Below are positions 37,876-46,812 of a DNA stretch of 64,000 bases, piece by piece. A program made the position numbers and the translations under genes. Below the pieces are notes generated by a model. The model did no database searches, was not told the DNA's origin, and worked only from the letters and a program-made list of their open reading frames with translations. Each line of letters starts with the position of its first letter. Within the stretch, counting starts at the first letter, position 1. The DNA is from Burkholderiaceae bacterium (GTDB taxonomy: Bacteria; Pseudomonadota; Gammaproteobacteria; Burkholderiales; Burkholderiaceae_C): the NCBI GenBank assembly GCA_019745555.1, contig JAIESX010000006.1, positions 62,001 through 126,000 of the forward strand. The letters are read 5' to 3'.

Positions 37876-39768
37876 TCATCGACCCCGCAGGAAGAGCGCG
37901 TCCAGGTCCTTGAGCGTGACCTGCCGCCAGGTCGGGCGGCCGTGGTTGCATTGGTCGGAGCGCTCGGTGCGTTCCATGTCGCGCAGCAGGGCGTTCATCT
38001 CTTCGAGCGTGAGCTTGCGGTTGGCGCGCACCGCGCCGTGGCAGGCCATGGTACCCAGCAGTTCGTTGCGCGCGCGTTCGATCACCGTGCTGCCCTCGTG
38101 CTGGCCCAGCTCGGCCAGCACGCTGCGCGCCAGTTCCACCGCATCGCCCTGGGCCAGCGTGGCCGGCACGGCGCGCACGGCCAGGGTCCTGGGCGAGAGC
38201 GGGCTGATCTCCAGGCCCAGGGTCGCCAGGGTGTCGACGTGGGCCTCGGCGGTGGCCACCTCCTGCGGCGTGGCGGCGAAGCTGGCGGGGATCAGCAGGG
38301 GCTGGCTGGTGATCTGGCTGACATCCAGCTGGTTCTTGAGTCGCTCGTAGACGATGCGCTCGTGCGCGGCGTGCATGTCCACGACGATCAGTCCCTGGGC
38401 GTTCTCGGCCAGGATGTAGACACCCTGCAATTGCGCCAGGGCGCGGCCCAGGGGCCAGGTCTCGGTGTCGGATTCGGCAGCCACCTCCGCTCGGGCTGAA
38501 CCGGTCGCCGCCCACACCGGCGCCGCGACGGGCTCCGGGCCGACGGCAGGGCCAGGTTGCCAGAGCGCCGCCAGATCATGGACTTCGTAGCCGCGTGCTG
38601 GCGCCTCGTTTGCTCTGAAATTGATAGCGGGCTGGGTCCAGGCGGCAGACGCCGGCTGGACCAGGGGCTGGGCGATCTGGCTCAGGCTGGCGGCGACCGG
38701 CTGGGCTGTGCCTTCGGCTGCGGCCTGGGCGCGCGGTGCGGCCAGCGCGTTTTCCACCGCATGCCGCACGGCCTGGTGTACCTCACGGCTGTCGCGGAAG
38801 CGCACTTCGATCTTGGTCGGGTGCACGTTGACGTCCACGCGCGCCGGGTCGATCTCGATGTAGAGCGCATAGACCGGCTGCCTGTGGCCGTGCAGCACGT
38901 CTTCGTAGGCGCTGCGGGCGGCGTGGGTGAGCACCTTGTCACGCACATAACGGCCGTTGACGTAGCAGAACTGGTGGTCGGCGCGGCTGCGTGCCGCGTC
39001 AGGGATGCCGGCGCGGCCCCAGACGCGCACACCATGGAAGGCGCCGGGCGCAGCGGCCGTCTGGAAATCCACGGCCACGGACTCGGCGATGAAGTCCTCG
39101 CCGAGTACATCGGCCAGGCGCTGTCGCAGGGCGTCGGGCCCGCTGCAGGGGCGCCACTGCTCGACCAGCTTGCCCTCGTGCCAGATGGCAAAACCCACAT
39201 CGGGCCGGGCCAGGGCATGGCGCCGCACGGACTCGATGCAGTGGGCCAGCTCGGTGGCGTCGGTCTTGAGGAATTTGCGGCGCGCCGGGGTGCTGAAGAA
39301 CAGCTCCTTGACCTCGACCGTGGTGCCGGTGCTGCGCGCCACGGGCCTGATCTCGCCCGTGCGGCCGTCGAGCAGATAGGCGCCGGACTGCTCGGTCGTG
39401 CGCGAATGGATGGCCATCTCGGCGATCGAGTTGATCGCGGCCAGCGCCTCGCCGCGGAAACCCATGGTGCCCACGGCTTCGAGCTCCTGCAGGCTGGCGA
39501 TCTTGCTGGTGGCGTGACGCTTGAGGGCGACGGGCAGCTCCTCGCGCGGGATGCCGCCACCGTTGTCTTCCACCGAGATCAGGCGCACACCGCCGGCCAG
39601 CAGGCGTACGGTGATCTGCGTCGCACCGGCGTCGAGGGCGTTGTCCACCAGCTCGCGCACCACCGAGGCCGGGCGCTCCACCACCTCGCCCGCCGCGATC
39701 TGGCTGATCAGCTCGTCCGGCAGTTCACGGATGGGGCGGCGCGGGGCAGGGGCGAGGACGGCGTTCAC
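37876..39768 (-). CDS. mutL: DNA mismatch repair protein MutL
   Basis: MutL links MutS mismatch recognition to strand removal. The 630-residue protein has the GHKL ATPase motifs IAAGEVVERPASVVRELVDNALDAGAT, VEDNGGGIP and GFRGEALAAI, a second transducer domain ending FRDSREVHQAVRHAVENAL, a proline/alanine-rich linker and a C-terminal dimerisation domain (ENAQGLIVVDMHAAHERIVYERLK). No DQHAxxE endonuclease motif is seen; the DMHAAHE in this place is the usual E. coli-like form. The GTG at 39768 puts the family N-terminus in place; a GTG at 39828 is an alternative. Confidence 0.95.
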   Translation of the reverse strand: MNAVLAPAPRRPIRELPDELISQIAAGEVVERPASVVRELVDNALDAGATQITVRLLAGGVRLISVEDNGGGIPREELPVALKRHATSKIASLQELEAVGTMGFRGEALAAINSIAEMAIHSRTTEQSGAYLLDGRTGEIRPVARSTGTTVEVKELFFSTPARRKFLKTDATELAHCIESVRRHALARPDVGFAIWHEGKLVEQWRPCSGPDALRQRLADVLGEDFIAESVAVDFQTAAAPGAFHGVRVWGRAGIPDAARSRADHQFCYVNGRYVRDKVLTHAARSAYEDVLHGHRQPVYALYIEIDPARVDVNVHPTKIEVRFRDSREVHQAVRHAVENALAAPRAQAAAEGTAQPVAASLSQIAQPLVQPASAAWTQPAINFRANEAPARGYEVHDLAALWQPGPAVGPEPVAAPVWAATGSARAEVAAESDTETWPLGRALAQLQGVYILAENAQGLIVVDMHAAHERIVYERLKNQLDVSQITSQPLLIPASFAATPQEVATAEAHVDTLATLGLEISPLSPRTLAVRAVPATLAQGDAVELARSVLAELGQHEGSTVIERARNELLGTMACHGAVRANRKLTLEEMNALLRDMERTERSDQCNHGRPTWRQVTLKDLDALFLRGR

Positions 39769-39833
39769 GCGGCCATTGTAGGTGGAGGGCCTGTTCACCC
39801 TGTTCGCATTTGAGAAATCAGTGTGCACAGGCC

Positions 39834-40604
39834 CTAGAAGTTCAGCTGGACCCGGACATCGAAGCGCTCACGTCCCGGCAGCAGCGAAACCTGCAGGGTC
39901 TCGGCGCGTGCCGGCCCGAGGAAGGCGTGGGTGAAGAAGCTGCCCATGAAATGGCCCAGGCCCAGTCCCACCAGCACGTCCGAGGGGTAGTGCTGGTTGG
40001 CTTCCACGCGTGCCCAGGCCGTAGCGCCGGCCAGCACGTCCAGGCCCAGCTGGGCGCGCTCCACGTTCTGTACCGACCAGCCCATGCGCTGCAGGTTGTA
40101 GACGCTCATGGTGTTGTAGAGCCCCACACGCGTGGCGTGGTCCGAGGGCATGCTGGTCTCGCCGCCGCCGTTGGGTCGCAGGCGCGAGGTACCGTCCTTG
40201 AGATCGCCGGTGAGCTTGCTTGTCACCAGGCGCGCACCGCCCTGCGCCAGCACGACCCGGCCCTTGGCTGCGAACCAGCCCTCGGCGGGTTCGTCCTGCC
40301 AGGGCAGCAAGGCCGTCACCACCCAGACGCCCTGGGACAGGCTGCGGAAATCATCGCTGAGCGCGTCGGCGCGCTGTTGTGAGCCGAAGACCGGTGTATG
40401 TTCGGCCATGTGCGTCTGCAGCTTGCGGTCGGTGTCGCCGATCTGCAGGGCCACGGCGCCGAGCAGCGGCGCCCAGGTGCGGGGGGAACTTGCTGCGGAC
40501 TGGGCCGCGCGGCCCACGCGCTCCCAGAACCCGTCCTCGGCCTGCACGGGCAGCGCCGGCAGGCCGGCGAGGGTCAGCGCGAAGACGATGCGGGAAACAC
40601 CCAT
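39834..40604 (-). CDS. PAP2-superfamily phosphatase, exported
   Basis: The 256-residue protein has a signal peptide (cut near ALPVQA-ED) and the three PAP2 phosphatase motifs: KDGTSRLRPNGG, SMPSDHA and ANQHYPSDVLVGLGLG. The last carries the catalytic histidine. Only short hydrophobic stretches follow, so it may be periplasmic or outer-membrane rather than a six-helix PAP2 enzyme. The C-terminus, ERFDVRVQLNF, ends in Phe with alternating hydrophobic residues as outer-membrane strands do. Lipid A or undecaprenyl phosphate are possible substrates; this is not decided by the sequence. Confidence 0.82.
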   Translation of the reverse strand: MGVSRIVFALTLAGLPALPVQAEDGFWERVGRAAQSAASSPRTWAPLLGAVALQIGDTDRKLQTHMAEHTPVFGSQQRADALSDDFRSLSQGVWVVTALLPWQDEPAEGWFAAKGRVVLAQGGARLVTSKLTGDLKDGTSRLRPNGGGETSMPSDHATRVGLYNTMSVYNLQRMGWSVQNVERAQLGLDVLAGATAWARVEANQHYPSDVLVGLGLGHFMGSFFTHAFLGPARAETLQVSLLPGRERFDVRVQLNF

Positions 40605-40655
40605 GGGCGCCAGTGTAGGGGCCTGCCATTACCATCTGCTGCGGGAGGACATGCC

Positions 40656-41564
40656 ATGGCTGCAACAACCCTGCTCGCGCTCATCGACGACATCGCCACC
40701 ATCCTGGACGATGTGGCCACCATGACCAAGGTGGCGGCCAAGAAGACCGCCGGCGTGCTGGGCGACGATCTGGCGCTCAATGCCCAGCAGGTCACGGGTG
40801 TGCGCGCCCAGCGCGAGATGCCCGTGGTCTGGGCCGTGGCCAGGGGCTCCATGGTCAACAAGGCCATCCTGGTGCCGGCGGCGCTGCTGATCAGCTGGTT
40901 GCTGCCGGGGCTCATCACGCCCCTGCTGATGATCGGCGGCGCCTTCCTCTGCTACGAGGGTTGCGAGAAGCTGGCGCACAAATGGCTGCACAGCTCCGCC
41001 GAGGACGAGGCCGCGCACCGCCAGACCCTGCAGGCCCTGGCCGACCCGACTGTGGATCTGGTGGCCCTGGAACGCGACAAGATCAGGGGCGCCGTGCGCA
41101 CCGATTTCATCCTCTCGGCCGAGATCGTGGTCATCACCCTGGGGGCCGTGGCCGGCGCCTCGCTGGCGCAGCGCGTCGGCGTGCTCGTGGGCATCTCGCT
41201 GCTGATGACCGTGGGGGTCTACGGGCTGGTCGCCGGCATCGTCAAGCTCGACGACCTGGGCCTGCGCCTGCAGGGCTCGGCCTCGGGTTTGGCACGAGCT
41301 GTGGGCACGGGCCTGCTGCGCACCGCGCCCTGGCTCATGAAGGCGCTCTCGGTCGTGGGTACGGCGGCCATGTTCATGGTGGGTGGCGGCATCCTGCTGC
41401 ACGGCTGGCCAGCCCTGGCCCATGCCGTGGAAGCCTGGGCCGCGGGCTGGGGCAGCCTGCCGGCCGCGGTGATCAACACCGGGGCTGGGGCCGCGATGGG
41501 AGTGGTGGCCGGCGCGCTGGTGCTGGCTGTCGTGACGGGGGTGCAGCGCCTGCGCAAGGCCTAG
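40656..41564 (+). CDS. DUF808 (YedI-like) inner-membrane protein
   Basis: The 302-residue membrane protein matches DUF808: the N-terminus LLALIDDIATILDDVATMTKVAAKKTAGVLGDDLALNAQQVTG, the motif FLCYEGCEKLAHK and a DxV.LERDKIRGAVRTDFILSAEIVVI stretch, with several helices after residue 70. Function is unknown; E. coli YedI is a member. AGGAGGAC-type sequence precedes the start region, and the second ATG at 40656 gives the in-frame MAATTLLALIDD. It is convergent with the LysR gene and their ends overlap by 4 bp. Confidence 0.9.
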   Translation: MAATTLLALIDDIATILDDVATMTKVAAKKTAGVLGDDLALNAQQVTGVRAQREMPVVWAVARGSMVNKAILVPAALLISWLLPGLITPLLMIGGAFLCYEGCEKLAHKWLHSSAEDEAAHRQTLQALADPTVDLVALERDKIRGAVRTDFILSAEIVVITLGAVAGASLAQRVGVLVGISLLMTVGVYGLVAGIVKLDDLGLRLQGSASGLARAVGTGLLRTAPWLMKALSVVGTAAMFMVGGGILLHGWPALAHAVEAWAAGWGSLPAAVINTGAGAAMGVVAGALVLAVVTGVQRLRKA

Positions 41565-42490
41565 GTGGCGCGACCCTCACGCTCGAAGGCATCGGCGACG
41601 AAATCGATCAGTGCCTTGACGCGTACCGAGGACTTGTGGCGCTGCGCGTAGACCGCATAGATGTCGGCGTCGGGCGTGTCGAAGTTCTGCAGGACCTGCA
41701 CCAGGCGGCCGCTGCGCAGGTAGCGCGCCACATCCCACTCGGCGCGCAGCAACACACCCTGCCCGTCCAGCGCCCAGTTGACTGCGATCTCGCCGTCGTT
41801 CGTGGTGAGGTTGCCGCGGATCTTGACGTTGGTGCTGGTATCGGCCTTCTGCCGGGCCTTCTGGTGGCTGAAACGCCAGAGCCCGTACGCTTCGTCACCC
41901 TGGCGGATGCCGATGCAGTTGTGCTTGACCAGATCCCCGGGCGTTTTCGGTTCCCCGAACTTGCGCAGATAGGCCGGCGAGGCCACGACGATGCGCCGGT
42001 TGGACGCGATGCAACGCGCGATGGCCCTTGAATCCGGCGGATGGCCGAAACGGAAGCAGACGTCGTAGCTGTCGTCGGCGATTGGGGGCGGGCTGACCGA
42101 GAGCTGCAACTGGATGTCAACCTGGGGGTGTTTGCGTACAAAGGCCGAGACCAGGGGCGCAATGCGGATGCGCCCGAAGCCCAGCGTGGCATTGACGCGC
42201 AACAGACCTTTGGGTGAGGTCTTGGCTCCCCAGAGCTGGTGTTCCAGGTCGTCGATGTCGGCGAGGATGCGACGCGCATGTTCCAGATAGACCTCGCCCT
42301 CGGGCGTAAGACTCATGCGCCGTGTTGTGCGGTTGATCAGCGTCAGGCCCAGACGCTGTTCCATCTGGGCCAGGCGCTTGCTGACCGCGGGCGTGGTGAT
42401 GCCGAGCTCACGCGCCGCACCCCCCAGGCTGCCGGCCAGCACCAGGGTGGAGAAGAAGCCGAGGTCGGCGGGGTGCACACCTTGGGTCAT
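41561..42490 (-). CDS. LysR-type transcriptional regulator, probable tartrate regulator
   Basis: The 309-residue protein has the N-terminal winged HTH (DLGFFSTLVLAGSLGGAARELGITTPAVSKRLAQMEQRLGLTLINRTTRRMSLTPEGEVYLEHARRIL) and a C-terminal LysR substrate-binding domain. It is transcribed away from a Bug binding-protein gene and the ttdAB genes, so by the usual LysR layout it should control them; E. coli TtdR does this for ttdABT. A LysR-type dyad lies in the shared gap. The inducer is inferred from the neighbours only. Confidence 0.92.
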   Translation of the reverse strand: MTQGVHPADLGFFSTLVLAGSLGGAARELGITTPAVSKRLAQMEQRLGLTLINRTTRRMSLTPEGEVYLEHARRILADIDDLEHQLWGAKTSPKGLLRVNATLGFGRIRIAPLVSAFVRKHPQVDIQLQLSVSPPPIADDSYDVCFRFGHPPDSRAIARCIASNRRIVVASPAYLRKFGEPKTPGDLVKHNCIGIRQGDEAYGLWRFSHQKARQKADTSTNVKIRGNLTTNDGEIAVNWALDGQGVLLRAEWDVARYLRSGRLVQVLQNFDTPDADIYAVYAQRHKSSVRVKALIDFVADAFEREGRAT

Positions 42491-42497
42491 GGATAGA

Positions 42498-42518
42498 TTG
42501 TTGAATCAAAGTTAACAA
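42498..42518. promoter_or_regulatory. LysR-type dyad in the tartrate divergon
   Basis: TTGTT (42498-42502), N11, AACAA (42514-42518) is a perfect inverted repeat with the T-N11-A core of LysR-regulator sites. It starts 8 bp before the LysR gene start and is about 100 bp upstream of the Bug gene, in an AT-rich gap. It can serve autoregulation and activation. Confidence 0.6.
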
Positions 42519-42618
42519 CGATTTTACTTTCGGCATGAATTTTAATTTTTGAGCCATCTACAGTTCAGCGGTACCGCAGTGCAGAACGCTGACGGACCCA
42601 GAACCAAGGAGACTCAAG

Positions 42619-43587
42619 ATGCTGAAAGTGTTTGCCAGATATTTCGCGGCGGGCCTGCTGAGCGCAGGGGCCAGCCTGGCGGCGGCCCAGGGCTGGCCTG
42701 CCAAACCCGTGACCATCGTCGTGCCTTTCCCGCCCGGGGGCACGACCGATGTGCTGGCCCGCGCCGTGGCCAACAAGCTGTCGCCCGCGCTGGGTCAGCC
42801 TGTGGTCGTCGAGAACAAGCCAGGCGCTGGCGCCACGCTGGGCGCGGCCCTGGTGGCCAAGGCCCCGGCCGATGGCCACACCCTGCTTATGGGGGCCGTG
42901 CACCACACCATCGCCCAGAGCGTGTTCAAGAAGCTGAGCTACAACTTCGAGACCGATTTCGCGCCCATCACCACCGTAGCCCTGGTGCCCAATGTGCTGG
43001 TGGTCAGCGCCAAGACGCCCTATGCCAGCGCACAGGATCTGGTGGCCGCGGCCAAGGGCAGGGCCGGCAAGATGTTCTACGGCTCCAACGGCAATGGCAC
43101 GGCGCAGCACATGATCGGCACGCAGTTCCAGCAGATCACGGGCACGCAGATCACCCATGTGCCCTACAAGGGCAGCGCCCCGCTGACGACCGACTTGCTG
43201 GGCGGTCAGGTAGACCTGTCCTTTGACACGGTCACGCCTGTGCTGCCCTTCATCAAGGAAGGCCGCCTGCGCCCGCTGGCCGTGACCACGGCCAAGCGCT
43301 CCTCGACGCTGCCCGATGTGCCCACGCTGCAGGAAGCCGGCATCCCCGGCATTGCCATCGGCACCTGGTTCGGCCTGTTGGCTCCCGCTGGCACGCCGCG
43401 GGACGTGGTGACGAAGCTCAACAACGAAATCGTGAAGATCATCCAGTCGGCCGACTTCAAGAAACAGATGTTTGACATCGGTGCTGAACCCGTGGGTGAC
43501 AAGCCCGAGGAGATGGCCCGCCAGATCAAGGAAGAGAGCGCGAAGTTCGCCGGCCTGGTCAAGAGCGCCAACATCACGCTGGACTGA
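42619..43587 (+). CDS. Bug/TctC-family periplasmic substrate-binding protein
   Basis: The 322-residue protein has a signal peptide (cut near SLAAAQG) and the Bug fold: [82 protein letters not shown]. These proteins bind carboxylates and may deliver them to a TctAB-type membrane pair, which is absent here. Standing directly before ttdA, it is likely to bind tartrate or a related hydroxy acid. A good AAGGAG site precedes the ATG. Confidence 0.92.
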   Translation: MLKVFARYFAAGLLSAGASLAAAQGWPAKPVTIVVPFPPGGTTDVLARAVANKLSPALGQPVVVENKPGAGATLGAALVAKAPADGHTLLMGAVHHTIAQSVFKKLSYNFETDFAPITTVALVPNVLVVSAKTPYASAQDLVAAAKGRAGKMFYGSNGNGTAQHMIGTQFQQITGTQITHVPYKGSAPLTTDLLGGQVDLSFDTVTPVLPFIKEGRLRPLAVTTAKRSSTLPDVPTLQEAGIPGIAIGTWFGLLAPAGTPRDVVTKLNNEIVKIIQSADFKKQMFDIGAEPVGDKPEEMARQIKEESAKFAGLVKSANITLD

Positions 43588-43615
43588 AGATTTTTCCCCT
43601 TGCATGGAGTCTCAA

Positions 43616-44515
43616 GTGAACAAAGAAGCGGCGGTGGCCGACCTGACGAACCTGATGGCCAAGTTCACGTCCTATATCGGCAAGCGCCTGCCGGTGGACG
43701 TGACCCAGAAGCTCGGTGAGCTGCGTGAGCAGGAAGTGAACTTCCTGGCCAAGGAGGTCTACGAGTCCATGCGCGCCAACCAGGAGGCCGCCGACAAGCT
43801 GGACCGACCGAGCTGCCAGGACACGGGCGTGATCCAGTACTTTCTCTCGGCCGGCGCGCGTTTCCCGCTGCTGGGCGAACTGGAGGACATCCTGCGCAAC
43901 GCCACGCTGGGCGCCACGCGTGACGGCCCACTGCGCCACAACGCCGTGGAAACCTTCGACGAGAAGAACACGGGCACCAACACCGGTTCCAAGATTCCGT
44001 GGCTGGACTGGGAGATCGTGCCTGACGACGACAGCGTGACCATCGACGTTTACATGGCCGGCGGCGGCTGCACACTGCCGGGCGCGGCCAAGGTGCTGAT
44101 GCCGGGCCAGGGCTACGAGGGCGTTGCCGAGTTCGTGTTCGACGTCATCACCTCGCGTGGCGTCAACGCCTGCCCGCCGCTGCTGGTCGGTGTGGGGGTC
44201 TCGACCTCTGCCGAGACCGCGGCGCGCCTGTCCAAGAAGGCCATCCTGCGCCCGGTCACCTCGCGCAACGCCAATGAGAACGCGGCACTGATGGAGGAGC
44301 TGCTGGCGGAGGGTCTGAACGAGCTGGGCCTGGGGCCGCAGGGCCTGACGGGCAATGCCAGCGTGATGGGTGTGAACATCGAGTCCTCGGCGCGCCACCC
44401 GTCCACCATCGGCGTGGCCGTGTCCACGGGCTGCTGGGCCCACCGCCGCGGCAAGATCAGGATCAAGGCCGATATGTCGTACGAGGTCATCTCGCACCAA
44501 GGATTCAAGCTGTGA
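43616..44515 (+). CDS. ttdA: L(+)-tartrate dehydratase subunit alpha
   Basis: TtdAB converts L-tartrate to oxaloacetate. The 299-residue product is very close to E. coli TtdA across its length: [68 protein letters not shown] and the end [19 protein letters not shown]. Conserved cysteines for the 4Fe-4S cluster are in [15 protein letters not shown] and STGCWAH. GGAG at 43606-43609 fits the GTG at 43616; an ATG at 43604 is the alternative but has no ribosome site. A class I fumarase alpha chain is the second choice. The stop overlaps ttdB by 4 bp. Confidence 0.9.
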   Translation: MNKEAAVADLTNLMAKFTSYIGKRLPVDVTQKLGELREQEVNFLAKEVYESMRANQEAADKLDRPSCQDTGVIQYFLSAGARFPLLGELEDILRNATLGATRDGPLRHNAVETFDEKNTGTNTGSKIPWLDWEIVPDDDSVTIDVYMAGGGCTLPGAAKVLMPGQGYEGVAEFVFDVITSRGVNACPPLLVGVGVSTSAETAARLSKKAILRPVTSRNANENAALMEELLAEGLNELGLGPQGLTGNASVMGVNIESSARHPSTIGVAVSTGCWAHRRGKIRIKADMSYEVISHQGFKL

Positions 44516-45120
44516 AAAAAATTCTGACTACGCCTATCAAGGACGAGGACCTGGAGTCGCTCAACATCGGTGACGTCGTCTACCTCACGGGTACCCTGGT
44601 GACCTGCCGCGACGTGGCGCACCGCCGCCTGATCGAGCTGGGCCGCGAGCTGCCCGTGGACCTCAAGGGGGGCGCCATCTTCCACGCCGGCCCCATCGTG
44701 CGCGACAAGGGCAATGGCGAATACGAGATGGTCTCCATCGGACCCACCACCAGCATGCGCATGGAGAAGTTCGAAAAGGCCTTTATCGAGCAGACCGGTG
44801 TCAAGCTCATCGTGGGCAAGGGCGGCATGGGCCCCGAGACCCAGGAGGGCTGTGTCGAGAACAAGGCCGTGCACGCCATCTTTCCCGGTGGCTGCGCCGT
44901 ACTGGCTGCGACCAAGGTGGAGAAGATCGAGGCCGCGGAGTGGAAGGACCTGGGCATGCCCGAGACCCTGTGGGTCAACCGCGTGCGCGAGTTCGGGCCC
45001 CTGATCATTTCCATCGACACCAAGGGCAAGAACCTGATCGAGGAAAACAAGGCGGTCTTCAACGAGAAGAAGAAGCCCATCCTGGAGCGCATCAACGCGC
45101 AGGTGCGCTTCATCAAGTGA
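44512..45120 (+). CDS. ttdB: L(+)-tartrate dehydratase subunit beta
   Basis: The 202-residue beta subunit is strongly similar to E. coli Ttd[89 protein letters not shown], and [27 protein letters not shown]. It forms the heterotetramer with TtdA. The start is GTG at 44512, overlapping the ttdA stop, so expression is coupled. A strong terminator closes the operon. Confidence 0.92.
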   Translation: MKKILTTPIKDEDLESLNIGDVVYLTGTLVTCRDVAHRRLIELGRELPVDLKGGAIFHAGPIVRDKGNGEYEMVSIGPTTSMRMEKFEKAFIEQTGVKLIVGKGGMGPETQEGCVENKAVHAIFPGGCAVLAATKVEKIEAAEWKDLGMPETLWVNRVREFGPLIISIDTKGKNLIEENKAVFNEKKKPILERINAQVRFIK

Positions 45121-45145
45121 GCATGACCTTCGCGTGAAAGTCCCC

Positions 45146-45169
45146 ACGCCACCTGCGGGTGGCGTTTTT
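45146..45169 (+). terminator. Rho-independent terminator of the tartrate operon
   Basis: ACGCCACC (45146-45153) pairs perfectly with GGTGGCGT (45158-45165) around TGCG and is followed by a T-run. It starts 25 bp after the ttdB stop and ends 24 bp before the dedA start. Confidence 0.92.
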
Positions 45170-45193
45170 CATGGGCAGGGATAATCACGCCCC

Positions 45194-45853
45194 ATGGAAC
45201 TCATCACCTTTCTGATCGACTTCATCCTCAATGTGGATGAACACCTCGAGACCTTTGTGCAGAACTACGGCACCTGGGTCTATGCGCTGCTTTTCCTGAT
45301 CGTCTTCGTCGAGACCGGGGTGGTGGTCATGCCTTTCCTGCCTGGCGACTCGCTGCTCTTCGTGGTGGGGGCGATGACCGGCGCGGGCATGATGAGCTAT
45401 CCGGTGGCGGTGACGGTGCTGCTGGCCGCGGCCATCCTGGGTGACCAGTGCAACTACAGCATCGGGCGCTATTTCGGCCCCAAGGTCTTCCAGTGGGAGG
45501 ACTCGCGCTTCTTCAACAAACGCGCCTTCGAGCGGGCCCACAACTTCTACGAGACCTACGGCGGCATCACCATCATCATCGCCCGCTTCATGCCCTTCCT
45601 GCGCACTTTCGTGCCCTTCGTGGCCGGTGTGGCCGAGATGAGCCGCGTGAAGTTCACGCTCTACAACATCGTCGGTGCCTTCATCTGGGTGCTGGGCATC
45701 TGTACGGCGGGCTATTTCCTGGGCAGCCTGCCCTGGGTCAAGGCCAACCTCGACAAGATCATCTGGGCCCTGATCCTGGTGCCCGGGCTGATCGTGATCT
45801 TCGGGGCCTGGAAGGCGCGGCGTGCGGCGCTTCGCCAGGCGGCGGCCGAGTAG
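45194..45853 (+). CDS. DedA-family membrane protein
   Basis: The 219-residue protein has the SNARE-associated/DedA domain: FVETGVVVMPFLPGDSLLFVVGAMTGAG with the conserved acidic residue, GDQCNYSIGRYFG and ARFMPFLRTFVPFVAGVAEM. DedA proteins act as lipid carrier flippases and affect membrane potential and drug tolerance. In the last motif the usual glycine of RFxPGxR is a phenylalanine. The gene has its own position after a terminator. Confidence 0.92.
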   Translation: MELITFLIDFILNVDEHLETFVQNYGTWVYALLFLIVFVETGVVVMPFLPGDSLLFVVGAMTGAGMMSYPVAVTVLLAAAILGDQCNYSIGRYFGPKVFQWEDSRFFNKRAFERAHNFYETYGGITIIIARFMPFLRTFVPFVAGVAEMSRVKFTLYNIVGAFIWVLGICTAGYFLGSLPWVKANLDKIIWALILVPGLIVIFGAWKARRAALRQAAAE

Positions 45854-46027
45854 GCGCGGCTGCCCTGCGGGGTGGATGAATCACCAGCTTGCCGGGGGCG
45901 GCCGGCTGCGTGCATCATAGGACCGGGCCGATGCCCGGTGCCCGCTGCGTGGCACCGGTGGCGGCCCCAGGGATGTGTTCCAGCCGGCCGCCACGATGCC
46001 GGCGCACTGAGCGCAGGAAGGTCAGCC

Positions 46028-46366
46028 ATGCCACGCAAGAAAGCTGCAGAGAGCCCGCCCGTTCCGGCCCGCGAGACCGCCAGCATGAAGGCGGTGCCCG
46101 AGGCCGACGAGGTGCTGGTGGGACAGGTGCTCAAGCGCCCCGGCGGTTACTACTGGAGCCTGACCGACGGCGGGCGCGAGTTCGGCCCCTATGACAGCTT
46201 CGAGGAAGCCCAGGCCGACATGGAGGCCGCGGCCGACCTGGATGCGCCCGAGCCCGGCGAGAGCCTGCAGGAAGCCGAGAGCGAGCTGGGCATCTCTGAC
46301 TGGATCGACCCCGAGACTGGCGAGCCGGCCGAGGGGATGTCGCGCCCCCATCTGGACAGCGACTGA
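46028..46366 (+). CDS. Small acidic protein of unknown function
   Basis: A 112-residue protein with a basic start (MPRKKAAESPP) and a very acidic rest, including a stretch YYWSLTDGGREFGPYDSFEEAQADMEAAADL with the look of a small sensor or ligand-binding fold. AGGAAGG stands 7 bp before the ATG at 46028, and codon use is like the neighbours; the longer upstream frame is not supported. No function is known to me. It lies between dedA and the convergent sirB2-like gene. Confidence 0.7.
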   Translation: MPRKKAAESPPVPARETASMKAVPEADEVLVGQVLKRPGGYYWSLTDGGREFGPYDSFEEAQADMEAAADLDAPEPGESLQEAESELGISDWIDPETGEPAEGMSRPHLDSD

Positions 46367-46382
46367 CCCGGCGCCCGGCCGT

Positions 46383-46784
46383 TCACCAGGCGGTGAACAG
46401 GCCCCAGGGTGAGCGTGTCAGCGCCACCGACACGATGAAGCCGTAGCAGGCCAGTGCAGCGAGATAGCACAGCGCCCGCAGTTCCTGCTGGCGTGCGTAC
46501 TTGAAGGCGCACATGCCCAGCACGATGTACAGCGGCAGCACGGTCAGCTTCATCTGCAGCCAGGGCATCACGAAAGGGTTGAGCCGCAGCTCCCAGAGCA
46601 GGCGCAGCGCGGTGATCAGCAGGCCGGTGTCGATGATGACGCTCAGGCGGCGCAGCGCCACATGCTGCGACCAGCGCTGGCGTGCCAGCAGGCCCGCACC
46701 GCGCACGGCGAACAGGGCGCCGCTCGTGAGCGCCAGGCCCATGTGCAGGTGGTGCAGGGTGCGGTAGTGGATGACCCAGTCCAT
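46383..46784 (-). CDS. SirB2-like membrane protein
   Basis: The 133-residue protein has four predicted helices and the family look of SirB (Salmonella invasion regulator B): YRTLHHLHMGLALTSGALFAVRGAGLL, IIDTGLLITALRLLWELRL and LYIVLGMCAFKYARQQELR. SirB family members occur in many non-pathogens and their biochemical role is not known. It lies downstream of the amidase gene with a 28-bp gap. Confidence 0.85.
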   Translation of the reverse strand: MDWVIHYRTLHHLHMGLALTSGALFAVRGAGLLARQRWSQHVALRRLSVIIDTGLLITALRLLWELRLNPFVMPWLQMKLTVLPLYIVLGMCAFKYARQQELRALCYLAALACYGFIVSVALTRSPWGLFTAW

Positions 46785-46812
46785 GGGGCTCAGACTTCTG
46801 GAGGCGTGGGAT

